DNA of 64,000 nucleotides from an uncultured Candidatus Actinomarina sp. (GCA_902625455.1 CACOBL010000006.1:1-64000); one strand, 5' to 3'. Shown: positions 38,817 to 49,648, counted from the stretch's first letter. The notes: a model not told the origin generated them from the sequence alone. Made by a program: numbers and translations.

Positions 38817-39498
38817 TATCAAAAATCTTAAAGCTTCAGTGGGTGATGTAGAAATACTCAAAGGCATTGATTTATTAATAAAATCTGGTGAGCTTCATGC
38901 AGTTATGGGTCCAAATGGTTCTGGTAAATCAACCCTTTGTCATGTAGTCATGGGCAATGAAAATTTTACACATGAAGGAGTCATCGAAGTAAATGATAAA
39001 AATATAACAAACATGAAGCAGAATGAGAGATACAATTCTGGTGTTTTTCAATCTTTTCAGTATCCAGTAGGATTACCGGGGGTTACACTACTAGAGTTTG
39101 CTCTCAACATTAACCCAGAACTTACTGAGGGAGAAATTTCAGAATTAGCAAAAAAATTCAATGTTGTAGAATTTTTAGATAGAGAAGTTAATGTTGACTT
39201 ATCTGGTGGTGAAAAAAAGCGATGTGAACTATTTCAACTTGCTTTGAGTAATCCAAATATAGCACTGTTAGATGAAATAGACTCAGGACTAGATATTGAT
39301 GCAATTAAAAGTGTTGCAGAGCTAATAAATAAAAATAGAGATTCTAAAACCTCTTATCTAATCGTTACTCATTACAGTAGAATTCTTAAATATCTTGAAG
39401 TAGATCAAGTTCACATAATTGTAAATGGAAAAATTGCAAAGTCAGGATCTAAAGAACTCATTGAAGAAGTGGATTCCGGTGGATATACTCAGTATTAG
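38809..39498 (+). CDS. sufC: SufC-like ATPase, divergent copy
   Basis: GPNGSGKSTLCHVVMG, VFQSFQYPVGLPGV, DLSGGEKKRCELFQLAL. Confidence 0.88.
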   Translation: MLNIKNLKASVGDVEILKGIDLLIKSGELHAVMGPNGSGKSTLCHVVMGNENFTHEGVIEVNDKNITNMKQNERYNSGVFQSFQYPVGLPGVTLLEFALNINPELTEGEISELAKKFNVVEFLDREVNVDLSGGEKKRCELFQLALSNPNIALLDEIDSGLDIDAIKSVAELINKNRDSKTSYLIVTHYSRILKYLEVDQVHIIVNGKIAKSGSKELIEEVDSGGYTQY

Positions 39499-39505
39499 GG
39501 CATAA

Positions 39506-40873
39506 ATGACAAAAGAATTTAGAACTGAAAAAGACTCTATGGGAGAGTTTCAGGTTCCGATTGACGCAAATTATGGTGCATCAACCGCAAGAGCTGTTGA
39601 AAACTTCCCAATATCAAATTTAAAATTTTCTAGATCTTTTATTAGAGCACTTGGTGAAATTAAGAAAGCTTGTGCTCATGTTAACTTAAATAACAAATTA
39701 TTAAATCAGGAAATAGCAGAAGCAATTATCAATTCATCTCAAAAAGTACTGGATGGAGATCATGATAACGATTTTGTCCTAGACATATTTCAAACAGGAT
39801 CAGGAACTTCAACAAATATGAATGCTAATGAGGTAATTGCTACACTTGCTTCCAAAGAGATAAATAAAGAAGTACATCCGAATGATCATGTAAATATGAG
39901 TCAATCATCAAACGATGTCATTCCTACAGCTACAAATATCGCTACTGTTGTAGAGACTACAAAAAATTTAATCCCAGCGATTGATAAATTAATTGTCTCT
40001 TTTGAAGAAAAAGGAAAACTGTGGGAGAAGGTTTATAAGAACGGTAGAACACATTTAATGGACGCTACACCTGTATCTTTAGGTCAAGAATTTAGTGGCT
40101 ATGCAGCTTTAATTAAAGAGAGAAAAACAGATATTGAAAATTCATTAGTAAATGTTTCAAAATTAGCAATTGGTGGAACTGCAGTTGGAACTGGTATAAA
40201 TGCACCTGAAAACTTTGGAAGTGATGTGTGTAGCGAAATTTCTAAATCATTAGAAATTTCATTTCAAGAAATTGAAAATCATTTTACCCGTCAAGGCTCT
40301 CGTGAAGAAATTGTACATTTTTCAGGTTGCTTAAAAGCATACGCAGTTTCAATGTTTAAAATAGCAAATGACATAAGGTGGATGGGAAGCGGTCCTGTTT
40401 CTGGATTAAATGAATTAAAACTGCCTTCACTACAACCAGGTTCTTCAATTATGCCAGGAAAAGTAAATCCAGTTATATCAGAAATGATGATGCAGGTATC
40501 AGCTCAGGTTATAGGCAATGATAATACTATTACATTTTCTTCTGCTAATGGCAATTTTGAACTAAATACAATGTTGCCAGTAATGGCGCATAATTTATTA
40601 GAGAGCATATCAATTCTTTCAAGTAGTACTGATGTTTTTAATGATAAATTAATTAAAGATCTTGAAGCTAATACTGATAAGTTACAGGAAAATATTCAAA
40701 GAAACTCTATATTAGTTACTGCGTTAGTGCCTCAACTTGGATATGATAAAGCTGCCGAAATAGCAAAAGAAGCTATGAGTTCAAAAAAAACAATAAAAGA
40801 AGTTCTTTTAGATAGCAATCTTTTTTCTAGCGATGAAATAGATAGTCTATTAGATATAGAAAAACTTATTTAA
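39506..40873 (+). CDS. fumC: Fumarate hydratase class II
   Basis: GSGTSTNMNANEVIA, GSSIMPGKVNPV. Confidence 0.95.
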   Translation: MTKEFRTEKDSMGEFQVPIDANYGASTARAVENFPISNLKFSRSFIRALGEIKKACAHVNLNNKLLNQEIAEAIINSSQKVLDGDHDNDFVLDIFQTGSGTSTNMNANEVIATLASKEINKEVHPNDHVNMSQSSNDVIPTATNIATVVETTKNLIPAIDKLIVSFEEKGKLWEKVYKNGRTHLMDATPVSLGQEFSGYAALIKERKTDIENSLVNVSKLAIGGTAVGTGINAPENFGSDVCSEISKSLEISFQEIENHFTRQGSREEIVHFSGCLKAYAVSMFKIANDIRWMGSGPVSGLNELKLPSLQPGSSIMPGKVNPVISEMMMQVSAQVIGNDNTITFSSANGNFELNTMLPVMAHNLLESISILSSSTDVFNDKLIKDLEANTDKLQENIQRNSILVTALVPQLGYDKAAEIAKEAMSSKKTIKEVLLDSNLFSSDEIDSLLDIEKLI

Positions 40874-41310
40874 TGATTCAAAATCTCGCGATTGCTTCGG
40901 ATCATGCTGGATACAATTTGAAAACATTCCTAATAAACCAATTAGATTCTGATTTAAATATAAAAGATTTTGGTACTGATAATGAAAATAGTTGTGATTT
41001 TCCTGATTTCGCGCAAGAATTATGCAATTTTATAAATGAAAACAATTCTTCTTACAGAGGTATATTAATTTGTGGTAGCGGTGTTGGTATGTCAATTGCA
41101 GCAAATAAAATCAAGGGAATCAGAGCTGCTAATGTTGTAGATGAATTAACAGCTATTCAAAGTGTTGAGCATAATAATGTCAACATATTGTGCTTGGGAT
41201 CTAATAATGTTTCGAATGAAAATGCATTGAGTATCGTTCTAAAGTTTTTGAATACTTATATGCTTGATGAAGAAAGATATATTCGTAGAGTTGGCAAATT
41301 AGAAAACTAG
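40873..41310 (+). CDS. rpiB: Ribose-5-phosphate isomerase B
   Basis: ASDHAGYNLK, ILICGSGVGMSIAANKIKGIRAA. Confidence 0.93.
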   Translation: MIQNLAIASDHAGYNLKTFLINQLDSDLNIKDFGTDNENSCDFPDFAQELCNFINENNSSYRGILICGSGVGMSIAANKIKGIRAANVVDELTAIQSVEHNNVNILCLGSNNVSNENALSIVLKFLNTYMLDEERYIRRVGKLEN

Positions 41311-41325
41311 ATTGCCATTTGCCAA
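41291..41325. other. Inverted repeat TTGGCAAAT...ATTTGCCAA enclosing the overlapping TAG/TAG stop codons of rpiB and the PRTase gene
   Basis: 9-bp perfect stem, 17-nt loop. Confidence 0.5.
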
Positions 41326-41663
41326 ATAGCTTTTATCCAATCATCATTAATTTCATTTCTTGCAAATACAACTACTCCGATTGCACCTTCTTCGTAAACT
41401 TCTCTCATTGAAGTTCCAGTAGTATAGACATCATCACATATAAGCAAAGGATCTGATTCATTGTATGTACAGTATTTTTTTAAAGCTTTTTCAAAGGGAA
41501 TTCCCCCTCTAGGAATACCTTTAACATCACAAAAAGTAAGTTTTTCGCTTACAATTTTTGCTAGAGCTTCATAATCTTTTTCGGTTAAAGCATCACATTC
41601 TACCTTCCAAGTTAATGGAAGTCCCGCATGAGAGATAAAGTCTTCTTTTATAAATAAGTTCAT
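41307..41663 (-). CDS. Short phosphoribosyltransferase at the 3' end of pyr operon (possible reduced orotate phosphoribosyltransferase)
   Basis: 118 aa; PRPP-binding motif PLLICDDVYTTGTSM; follows pyrD. Confidence 0.7.
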   Translation of the reverse strand: MNLFIKEDFISHAGLPLTWKVECDALTEKDYEALAKIVSEKLTFCDVKGIPRGGIPFEKALKKYCTYNESDPLLICDDVYTTGTSMREVYEEGAIGVVVFARNEINDDWIKAIWQMAI

Positions 41664-42337
41664 ACTAACTTTCTCAATTTTAGCGGATTAAAACATACAG
41701 TTCCAAGACTTACATGATCGGCTCCAATATTTGCATAGTTTTGAATATCTTCTAAGGAATTTATTCCTCCGCCAGCAATTACTTCAACTTGAGGAAAATG
41801 ATGTTTTATGTGTTTAATAAACTTTTCAGTATAAGGAATAAGTTCTTTTCCACTAAGACCACCTTTCTCAACAGGCAGAGTGTTACAAGCATGAATTTGT
41901 TTAAAGTTAAATTTAGTAATGTAATTTTCGAGCTCAGTAAAAGTTGTAAGTGGTGAAATTTTTCCAATGAACCATTCTCGACTACCCGGATTAAAATTTT
42001 CAATACCATCTACGTAATGTTCATCAATGTTTGGACATGACATATTGACTTCAATATTAAAATTTTCTGGCAATTTTTCTGCAAAAATTCTCCAGTCATT
42101 TCTTTCAATACCTGCGATTGAAAATACTTCATCTTCTTTGTGTTTGACAAGTCCAATATTTAAGCCAGGATTTCTTAGGCCAATTTTATTTACCCAGCCT
42201 CTTTTGGTGTAGCGTAGAGTTTTCGCTATTTGTATTATTCGCCCTGTTCTTTTTTCAATAGTCCAGCTACCTGATACGGAAATTGTATTTTTTGTTTTTA
42301 TATAATTTCCAAATGGTGCAGCTATAAATTTTTTCAT
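41660..42337 (-). CDS. pyrD: Dihydroorotate dehydrogenase-like protein (short, 225 aa)
   Basis: NIEVNMSCPNID, NTLPVEKGGLSG, VIAGGGINSLEDIQNYANIGADHVSLGT. Confidence 0.8.
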   Translation of the reverse strand: MKKFIAAPFGNYIKTKNTISVSGSWTIEKRTGRIIQIAKTLRYTKRGWVNKIGLRNPGLNIGLVKHKEDEVFSIAGIERNDWRIFAEKLPENFNIEVNMSCPNIDEHYVDGIENFNPGSREWFIGKISPLTTFTELENYITKFNFKQIHACNTLPVEKGGLSGKELIPYTEKFIKHIKHHFPQVEVIAGGGINSLEDIQNYANIGADHVSLGTVCFNPLKLRKLV

Positions 42338-42972
42338 ATATCTAATTCATTCATTACATAATCCAAATTATTTATTATGGATCTTCCCATAACTATATAT
42401 TTTGCTCCTGCAACTATTGCATTTTCTGGAGTTGTAGTATTTTTTTGATCATCTTTGGTATCGTTGTTTAATCTGATTCCTGGTGTAACAATTAAATCAT
42501 AAAGATTTTTAGTTCTCTCTATTTCACTTGGAGGACAAATAACACCGTCAACGCCACATTGCTTAGCCAAAAGAAAATCTTCAGATACACCCTTACTAAT
42601 TTTTTTATCCATTGTTGAGCTTGTAAGTGCTTGACTAACTCCTAAAATTTTTAAAGAATCATTTTTGCTTGAAGAGGCTTCTTGTAAAGCATCTTTACCC
42701 GACGCAATGTGTATAGTTAAAAAATCTGCTCCCAGATTATTAGCACTTTTTGTGGCTTTTTTTACTGTGTTGGGAATATCATGAAGTTTAAGATCAAGAA
42801 ATACAGTCCATCCATCTTTTTTCAACTTTTCAACTATTTTTGGCCCCTCAGAGATAAACATTTCAAGACCAACTTTTACTCCAAAAATATGACCCTCTAA
42901 TTTTTTTAACATAAATTCAAATTCGCTAAGATTAGGTCCATCTAATGCAAAGAATATTGGTTTAACTGACAT
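42334..42972 (-). CDS. pyrF: Orotidine-5'-phosphate decarboxylase
   Basis: FLDLKLHDIPNTVKKA, IVTPGIRL. Confidence 0.93.
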   Translation of the reverse strand: MSVKPIFFALDGPNLSEFEFMLKKLEGHIFGVKVGLEMFISEGPKIVEKLKKDGWTVFLDLKLHDIPNTVKKATKSANNLGADFLTIHIASGKDALQEASSSKNDSLKILGVSQALTSSTMDKKISKGVSEDFLLAKQCGVDGVICPPSEIERTKNLYDLIVTPGIRLNNDTKDDQKNTTTPENAIVAGAKYIVMGRSIINNLDYVMNELDI

Positions 42973-45900
42973 TTTGTATAGCCTCCATATCCTCTAAAAC
43001 TTTCTCCTGAAGTAAAAATGCCTCTAAAAATGCTTCCGCTTCTCTAACTGAAGATACTACTGCGACTCCTGAATCGTGCGAAAGTCTTCTAATTTTCCAT
43101 CCGTCAGTGTATTCATTCGCATACGTTGGAGTATTAATGACTAAAGATATTAATTTTTCTTCGATAATAGTTAATGATGTAGGGGATTTATCATTGGCTC
43201 TCCCTACTTTTATAGAATCGACACCATTTATTTTTAAGTATTTACCTGTACCTTCAGTGGTGTAGATCGCAAATCCTAATTCAACATAACGTTTAACTAT
43301 TTCTACAAAATTTGGTTTTTCATTGTCACTTAATGTTACAAAAACACCTTTTTCTTTCTCGCCAATACTTACTCCAGCCGCAGCATAAGCTTTGTTTAGT
43401 GCAGTTCCAAAATCATTTCCTATACCTAGAACTTCACCTGTTGCTTTCATTTCTGGTCCCAGCATTGTATCTTCAGCTGGAAATCTAGACCATGGGAAAA
43501 TAGCTTTCTTCACCGCAATTTTTTCTGTTGTATTGTTTAAATATTTTGTTTTGGCTTTAATATCTTCTAAAGAGTGACCAAGCATTAATAATGTTCCAGC
43601 TTTTATTATTTGATTTCCTGTTACTTTAGCTACAAATGGCATTGTTCTGGATGCACGCGGATTAGCTTCAAGAATAAATAGCTCATTATTTTGAATGGCG
43701 AATTGAATATTTAGTAATCCTATTACATTTAAACCAAGTGCTAACTTAATACTTTTATTTTTTATTTCTTCAATCATTGTTTTATCAATACTAAACGGAG
43801 GAATAACTGCAGTTGAGTCTCCACTATGTACACCAGCAGGTTCAAGGTGTTCTAAAATTCCAGCAATAAAAACCTCTTCTCCATCTGAAATTAAATCAAC
43901 GTCAATTTCTATTGTGTTAGTTAAAAATTGATCAACCAACAAGGGTCCAGATTTAAATGGATTACCATCTTCATCTGCACTTGCCAATATATCTAGATAA
44001 TTATTAAGTTCATCATTGTTCTGTACTACTCTCATAGCTCTCCCACCAAGAACATAGCTAGGTCTTAAAAGAACTGGAAACCCAATGTGTTTAACTGAAT
44101 CCACCAATTCAACTTCACTGTTTGCAATTCTTGATAAAGGTTGTTTGATGTTTTGCTTTGAACACAGCTTTTGAAATAAGTCTCTATCTTCTGTGGAATC
44201 TATAACTTCTAATGAAGACCCTGCAATGCTAAATCCAGCGTCATGAATATTTTTTGCAAGTTTAAGAGGAGTTTGTCCTCCCAGCTGAATAATTACTGAA
44301 TCAGGTTTTTCTCTATTGAGGACTGCTTTTACTTCATTCCAAGCAAGTGGTTCAAAATATAGTTTGTCTGCGGTGTCATAATCAGTAGAAACAGTCTCAG
44401 GATTTGAATTAATCATGATTGATTCATAACCATTTTCTTTTAATGAACTCACTCCGTGTACGCAGCAGTAATCAAATTCTATTCCTTGCCCAATTCTGTT
44501 TGGTCCTGACCCAATCACCACAACTTTTTTTTGTGTACTAGTTAAATCATCATGTGAAATCCCATTAGTTGAATAAAGATAAGGCGTTTTTGATACAAAC
44601 TCAGCAGAACATGTATCTACTAACTTATACACTCGATTATTTTCTAATTCTTTCTTTGATTCTTTATTGTCTAGGTCCTCATCGGTCCAACCTAACATTT
44701 TTAGTATTGATGATGGTGTTGATTCAGGATTAACATTGAAGCTTTTTTCTATTTCTCTTAAAAACCATAAGTCAATTTTTGACAATTCAGATATATCTTC
44801 AATTGGCCAATTCCTTCTGACTGCTTCAAAAATTGCAAATATTCTTCTAGGTCTAGGAATACTTATCTCTTTTTGAAGTAGATCTTTATCTAAACTTATA
44901 AATCGATTATCTATGTTTCTTATTCCAGTCTTACCTATTTCAAGAGACCTTATTGCTTTGGTTAAACTCTCGGTAAATGTTGATGCTATAGACATTACTT
45001 CACCTACACTTTGCATAGAAGTACCTAAAATATCATCTGTAGAAGGAAATTTTGGAAAATCGAATCTAGGTATTTTTACAACCACATAATCTTGAACAGG
45101 TTCAAAACTAGCAGGAGTTGTTCCAGTAACATCATTCTTTAATTCAGTAAGGTTATATCCAACAGCTAACAAGGCCGCAAATTTTGCTATTGGAAAACCG
45201 GTTGCTTTAGAAGCTAAGGCTGAAGATCGTGAAACTCTTGGGTTCATCTCAATAATTCTTCTATCACCATTCTTAGGATTAACTGCAAATTGAACATTAC
45301 TTCCACCAGTAGCTATACCAATTGTATCCAAACAAAGCAAGGCCTCATCTCGCATTTCCTGATACTCTTTGTCAGATAAAGTTTGAATTGGAGCAACAGT
45401 TATTGAGTCTCCGGTATGTACACCCATTGGGTCAAAATTTTCGATTCCACAGACTATTACACCATTTCCATCACTATCTCTCATTACTTCTAACTCATAC
45501 TCTTTCCAGCCATATACTGATTCCTCTATTAAAACCTCTTGAGTTGGTGATGCGTTAAATGCTTCTTGAAGTTTTTGTTCGAGTTCGTCTTTATTGTTTA
45601 CCAAACTTGTACCACCACCACCTAGTATGAAAGATGGTCTCAACATAAGAGGAAATCCTATATGACTGCTTGCTTTGATTCCATCTTCTAAAGTTTTAAC
45701 ATATTCAGCTTTTAAAGTACTTATGCCTACATTTTCCATAGCGCTTTTAAATTTCCACCTATTTTCAGCTATTTCTATAGATTCAGCCGAAGCGCCTAAA
45801 AGTAGTATGTTATTTTCTTTGAATACATTGTCTTTTTCTAATTCAATTGATAAATTTAATGCAGTTTGACCGCCTAACGTTGGTAATACTGCATCAGGTT

Positions 45901-46144
45901 TTTCAATCTCTATTATTCTTTTTAAAAATTCTGGAGTCAGTGGTTCTATATATGTTGCGTCTGCCATTTCTGGATCAGTCATTATAGTTGCTGGATTTGA
46001 ATTGACTAATATAACTCTGTACCCTTCGTTTTTTAGAGATTTAGCAGCTTGCGAACCTGAATAATCAAACTCACATGCTTGTCCAATGACAATTGGACCT
46101 GATCCTATTATTAATATACTTTTAATATTTTTATTTTTTGGCAT
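42962..46144 (-). CDS. carB: Carbamoyl-phosphate synthase large subunit
   Basis: SILIIGSGPIVIGQACEFDYSGSQAAKSL; duplicated ATP-grasp domains; 1060 aa. Confidence 0.97.
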   Translation of the reverse strand: MPKNKNIKSILIIGSGPIVIGQACEFDYSGSQAAKSLKNEGYRVILVNSNPATIMTDPEMADATYIEPLTPEFLKRIIEIEKPDAVLPTLGGQTALNLSIELEKDNVFKENNILLLGASAESIEIAENRWKFKSAMENVGISTLKAEYVKTLEDGIKASSHIGFPLMLRPSFILGGGGTSLVNNKDELEQKLQEAFNASPTQEVLIEESVYGWKEYELEVMRDSDGNGVIVCGIENFDPMGVHTGDSITVAPIQTLSDKEYQEMRDEALLCLDTIGIATGGSNVQFAVNPKNGDRRIIEMNPRVSRSSALASKATGFPIAKFAALLAVGYNLTELKNDVTGTTPASFEPVQDYVVVKIPRFDFPKFPSTDDILGTSMQSVGEVMSIASTFTESLTKAIRSLEIGKTGIRNIDNRFISLDKDLLQKEISIPRPRRIFAIFEAVRRNWPIEDISELSKIDLWFLREIEKSFNVNPESTPSSILKMLGWTDEDLDNKESKKELENNRVYKLVDTCSAEFVSKTPYLYSTNGISHDDLTSTQKKVVVIGSGPNRIGQGIEFDYCCVHGVSSLKENGYESIMINSNPETVSTDYDTADKLYFEPLAWNEVKAVLNREKPDSVIIQLGGQTPLKLAKNIHDAGFSIAGSSLEVIDSTEDRDLFQKLCSKQNIKQPLSRIANSEVELVDSVKHIGFPVLLRPSYVLGGRAMRVVQNNDELNNYLDILASADEDGNPFKSGPLLVDQFLTNTIEIDVDLISDGEEVFIAGILEHLEPAGVHSGDSTAVIPPFSIDKTMIEEIKNKSIKLALGLNVIGLLNIQFAIQNNELFILEANPRASRTMPFVAKVTGNQIIKAGTLLMLGHSLEDIKAKTKYLNNTTEKIAVKKAIFPWSRFPAEDTMLGPEMKATGEVLGIGNDFGTALNKAYAAAGVSIGEKEKGVFVTLSDNEKPNFVEIVKRYVELGFAIYTTEGTGKYLKINGVDSIKVGRANDKSPTSLTIIEEKLISLVINTPTYANEYTDGWKIRRLSHDSGVAVVSSVREAEAFLEAFLLQEKVLEDMEAIQNVS

Positions 46145-47231
46145 AATTTTTTTCCATTAATTCAACAAACGGATCAAATATTTGTAAACCATCTGAAGTA
46201 CCTGGTCCTGATTCAGGATGAAACTGAACAGAATAAGCCATAGAATCCCATATGCTAATTCCCTCATTACTCCCATCATTCAAATTTTTTGCGTAGACTT
46301 CAACCCTCCCATATTTATCGTGCTTGTAATTTGAGTCAAAATTCTCTACAGTAAATCCATGATTTTGTGCTGTTATTAATGCTTTTTTAATGCCTGATAT
46401 TTCTACAGGATGGTTGGAACCATGATGCCCAAAATCAAGTTTTTTTACTTTAAGTCCACATGCAAGGCTTAGAATCTGATGTCCTAAACATATCCCAAAT
46501 ATTGGAATTTTTCCAATTAATTCACCGACAGTTTCAATAACATTTTTAAGAGATCTAGGATCTCCTGGTCCATTTGATATTAAAATTCCCCTGAGATTCA
46601 TTGAAAGAATTTGTTTTGAAGAAGTATTTGGTGCGACTGCAATGGTATCAAAATTTAGATTATTCAAGACATTGACTATGCTTTGTTTAGCTCCAAGGTC
46701 AATGATTCCAACTTTTCCATCAGTATTGGAATCCTTAGTTTCCAAACTCCCTGCGGTTAATGCAGAATCATCACCAATTATATTTTTTGCGTTCTCAAGT
46801 AAATTTAATAATGATTTTTTATCTATATTTTGCCCAACTGCATACATACTAGAACCGTTGTCCCTTAAATGTTTTGTAATTGATCTAACATCAAATCCTC
46901 CACTAAAGGGGATTTCATATTCTTTTAGCCAAGAAGTAATTGAATTTTCAGACCTCCAAGAAGATGGTGTACTTGTAAAAGAGTTTCCTATTACTGCTTC
47001 AACTCTAGGTTTATTTGATTCATAATCTTTGCTGGAGATACCATAATTACCAACATGTGACGATGTAAAAGTCAGGATTTGGTTAATATATGATGGATCG
47101 CTAAGTATTTCAACAAAGCCAGTCATTGCAGTATTAAATATCAGTTCACCAGTTGCAGGATTAAAATTGTCAATTGACCAACCTGTAAATTCATCTCCGT
47201 TTTCATTAATGAGAAGGGTTTTGTTATACAT
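46131..47231 (-). CDS. carA: Carbamoyl-phosphate synthase small subunit
   Basis: GILISNGPGDPRS, IPIFGICLGHQILSLACG, VQFHPESGPGTSDG. Confidence 0.96.
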   Translation of the reverse strand: MYNKTLLINENGDEFTGWSIDNFNPATGELIFNTAMTGFVEILSDPSYINQILTFTSSHVGNYGISSKDYESNKPRVEAVIGNSFTSTPSSWRSENSITSWLKEYEIPFSGGFDVRSITKHLRDNGSSMYAVGQNIDKKSLLNLLENAKNIIGDDSALTAGSLETKDSNTDGKVGIIDLGAKQSIVNVLNNLNFDTIAVAPNTSSKQILSMNLRGILISNGPGDPRSLKNVIETVGELIGKIPIFGICLGHQILSLACGLKVKKLDFGHHGSNHPVEISGIKKALITAQNHGFTVENFDSNYKHDKYGRVEVYAKNLNDGSNEGISIWDSMAYSVQFHPESGPGTSDGLQIFDPFVELMEKNYAKK

Positions 47232-48282
47232 GGGTAATATCTTTCTGTATCTTTACTTTTGAATTTTCAAATAAAGAATTTTTATAAATTGACCTAGTAA
47301 CAAATATGTCTTCACCCTCTAACCAATTGCAGTATGAATTTTCAGAAATGTCATAGCCAAGTTTAAGCAGTATTTCTTTTGGCTTTGTAGACATAAATGC
47401 TATTAACTCCTCTAAGGTAAAAATATTTGAAGAATACAAAACTGCAAAAGCTGACTCTAGTCCAACAACACCTCTAGCTGAATTCTTAAAGCTTAATGTT
47501 TTCGTTTCCTGTGGATGGGGAGCATGATCAGTAGCAATTATGTCAATTACTCCAGTTTTCAGACCCATAATCAATGCTTGCCTATCATCCTCAGCTCTAA
47601 TTGGAGGATACATTTTATACTCACCATCTGAAGTATGAATTTTTTCATTGTTGCTCATTAAATGATGAGGTGTTACTTCTGCTGTAACGGGGAGACCTTT
47701 ATCTTTTGCCTTTTTAATAAGTTCAACACTTTTTTTTGATGAGAGATGTTGTGCATGATATCTAGTTTTGTATTTCTCTACTAGAGTTAAATCTCTCTCT
47801 AAAATTTCAGTTTCTTCTTCTTCTTCAATAGTAATTAATTCATTAGAGAAATTTGGAGGTGCGATATCACCTGGATTTGTATGACAATTCTTTTCACAAT
47901 GCTGAAATATTGCTCCATTAAGTTCTGCAATTGTTTTGAATGCTTTATGGGCTAATTGATCGTCTACAAGAGATTTTCCATCATCAGAAAATATTCTTAT
48001 ACCTTCGTTAATAAATTCACTAAAGTTTATTAGCTTTTTACCTTCAAGATTTTCTGTCAAAGATGCAACTCTATGAACTTTGATGTTTAAATTTTGGTCA
48101 ATTTCTCTGGCTAATTTTAAATTTTCAACTGAATCAATTGGTATTTCAGAATTTGCCATTGCTAAAATTTCACTATAACCACCGTTTAATGCAGCTCTTT
48201 GTATGTCTTGACTAGGAAAGTTACTATTATCTGGATATCTAGTATGTGTATGTAAGTCAACAAATGTTGGTAATTTTATCAT
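47224..48282 (-). CDS. pyrC: Dihydroorotase
   Basis: FVDLHTHTRYPDN, TAEVTPHHLM, DIIATDHAPHPQETK. Confidence 0.92.
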   Translation of the reverse strand: MIKLPTFVDLHTHTRYPDNSNFPSQDIQRAALNGGYSEILAMANSEIPIDSVENLKLAREIDQNLNIKVHRVASLTENLEGKKLINFSEFINEGIRIFSDDGKSLVDDQLAHKAFKTIAELNGAIFQHCEKNCHTNPGDIAPPNFSNELITIEEEEETEILERDLTLVEKYKTRYHAQHLSSKKSVELIKKAKDKGLPVTAEVTPHHLMSNNEKIHTSDGEYKMYPPIRAEDDRQALIMGLKTGVIDIIATDHAPHPQETKTLSFKNSARGVVGLESAFAVLYSSNIFTLEELIAFMSTKPKEILLKLGYDISENSYCNWLEGEDIFVTRSIYKNSLFENSKVKIQKDITHV

Positions 48283-49157
48283 ATATTTCCCAGTGCATAT
48301 CTGTAACTGATTATTCTTGCTGGAATTGCAAACTTGAGTTGCTCTCCATATTTAAATTTTTCATTTTTTGCTGCAATTTCATCGATTTCTATACCAATAT
48401 TTATTGGCATTGGATGAAAAACTGCAAAATCTGGTGGAGTTTGTGAAAGTACTTCATCGCTTAGTTGAAAATGTTTTTTATATTTCTCAAAGTTAAAGCT
48501 AGAAAGATTTTCTATTCTTTCTTTTTGAACTCTTAATAATTCTAAAGATCCAGAATTTTCTATTACTTCATCCCAGGAATTAAAAATATTAAGACCATCT
48601 GTATTTTCAGGGATAAGTTCTTCATTTGTAAAAACTCCAACTTTAAAACCTAGTTTATTCAAAAGCTCTCTTCCGGAAGAAAATACCCTTGAATGCTTAA
48701 GGTCTCCTACATAGGTAACAGGGATATCATAATCAAATTTACCAAGTTTCATTAAGGTAGCTGCATCAACTAATGCTTGTGTTGGGTGAGATGAGTTTCC
48801 AAAACCTCCACTAATTATTGCTACTTCTTTATAATTTTTGTAATCTTCTATGTTGTTTTCACTACTTCTAATTACGACTGTTTCAATACCCATAGATTCA
48901 TAAGTTTCTAACTCATGCATCAATCCTTCTCCTTTAGATTTTGCAGAAATATTGTCAGTTGATTCAACAATATCTATTCCAAGCCTCTTCGCTGCAATTG
49001 CAAAAGACAGCCTGGTCCTTGTTGAGTTTTCATTAAATTGCAATAGAGTGAATGATTTGATTTGATTCAATTTATATAAATCTACTTTTAAAATCTCTTC
49101 TATTAGATTTTCCATTTCTTTTTTTTGAATATTTTGAAAATCTAAAAGATGTTTCAT
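48279..49157 (-). CDS. pyrB: Aspartate carbamoyltransferase catalytic subunit
   Basis: FNENSTRTRLSFAIAAKRLG, GFGNSSHPTQALVDA, YVGDLKHSRV. Confidence 0.95.
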   Translation of the reverse strand: MKHLLDFQNIQKKEMENLIEEILKVDLYKLNQIKSFTLLQFNENSTRTRLSFAIAAKRLGIDIVESTDNISAKSKGEGLMHELETYESMGIETVVIRSSENNIEDYKNYKEVAIISGGFGNSSHPTQALVDAATLMKLGKFDYDIPVTYVGDLKHSRVFSSGRELLNKLGFKVGVFTNEELIPENTDGLNIFNSWDEVIENSGSLELLRVQKERIENLSSFNFEKYKKHFQLSDEVLSQTPPDFAVFHPMPINIGIEIDEIAAKNEKFKYGEQLKFAIPARIISYRYALGNI

Positions 49158-49636
49158 ATGTTTGTAACCTCAACTTTATCGACATCATCAATCTCTTGAA
49201 GAAAAACTGATACATATTCATTTTCGTTCGTTGGAATATTTTTTCCTATAAATTTGGGTGAGATAGGTAACTCTCTATGTCCTCTATCTATTAAACACAA
49301 AAGAGATATAGATTTTGGTCTTCCTGAAAACACTACTGCCTCAATGGATGCCCTTAGTGTTCGACCCGTATATATAACATCATCTATTAAAATAATTTCT
49401 CGATCTTGAGGATTGATAGATAAATTTGTTTTCTTAACTTCTTTCTCTAGGTCGTCTCTAAAAGGTAAATAGTCAACAGTGTCCAAGTCGTGAGAATAGT
49501 TAAATTGTATAAGATTATTTGATAATCTTTTTGCTAACAAATCTCCTCTTCTTGGAATACCTATCAATAAGGGGTTATTGAATTCAGATTCTGTGATCTC
49601 TTTACTCAGGCGAAAAAGAGCTTTATTTATATCCAA
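49154..49636 (-). CDS. pyrR: Bifunctional pyr regulator / uracil phosphoribosyltransferase PyrR
   Basis: GIPRRGDLLAKRL, REIILIDDVIYTGRTLRASIEAV; TTG start with AGGAG upstream. Confidence 0.93.
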   Translation of the reverse strand: MDINKALFRLSKEITESEFNNPLLIGIPRRGDLLAKRLSNNLIQFNYSHDLDTVDYLPFRDDLEKEVKKTNLSINPQDREIILIDDVIYTGRTLRASIEAVVFSGRPKSISLLCLIDRGHRELPISPKFIGKNIPTNENEYVSVFLQEIDDVDKVEVTNI

Positions 49637-49648
49637 GTTATCTCCTTT

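Noticed and set aside
46642-47025. 127-aa + ORF antisense to carA
   Set aside because: Embedded in a well-supported carA; no RBS or family resemblance.
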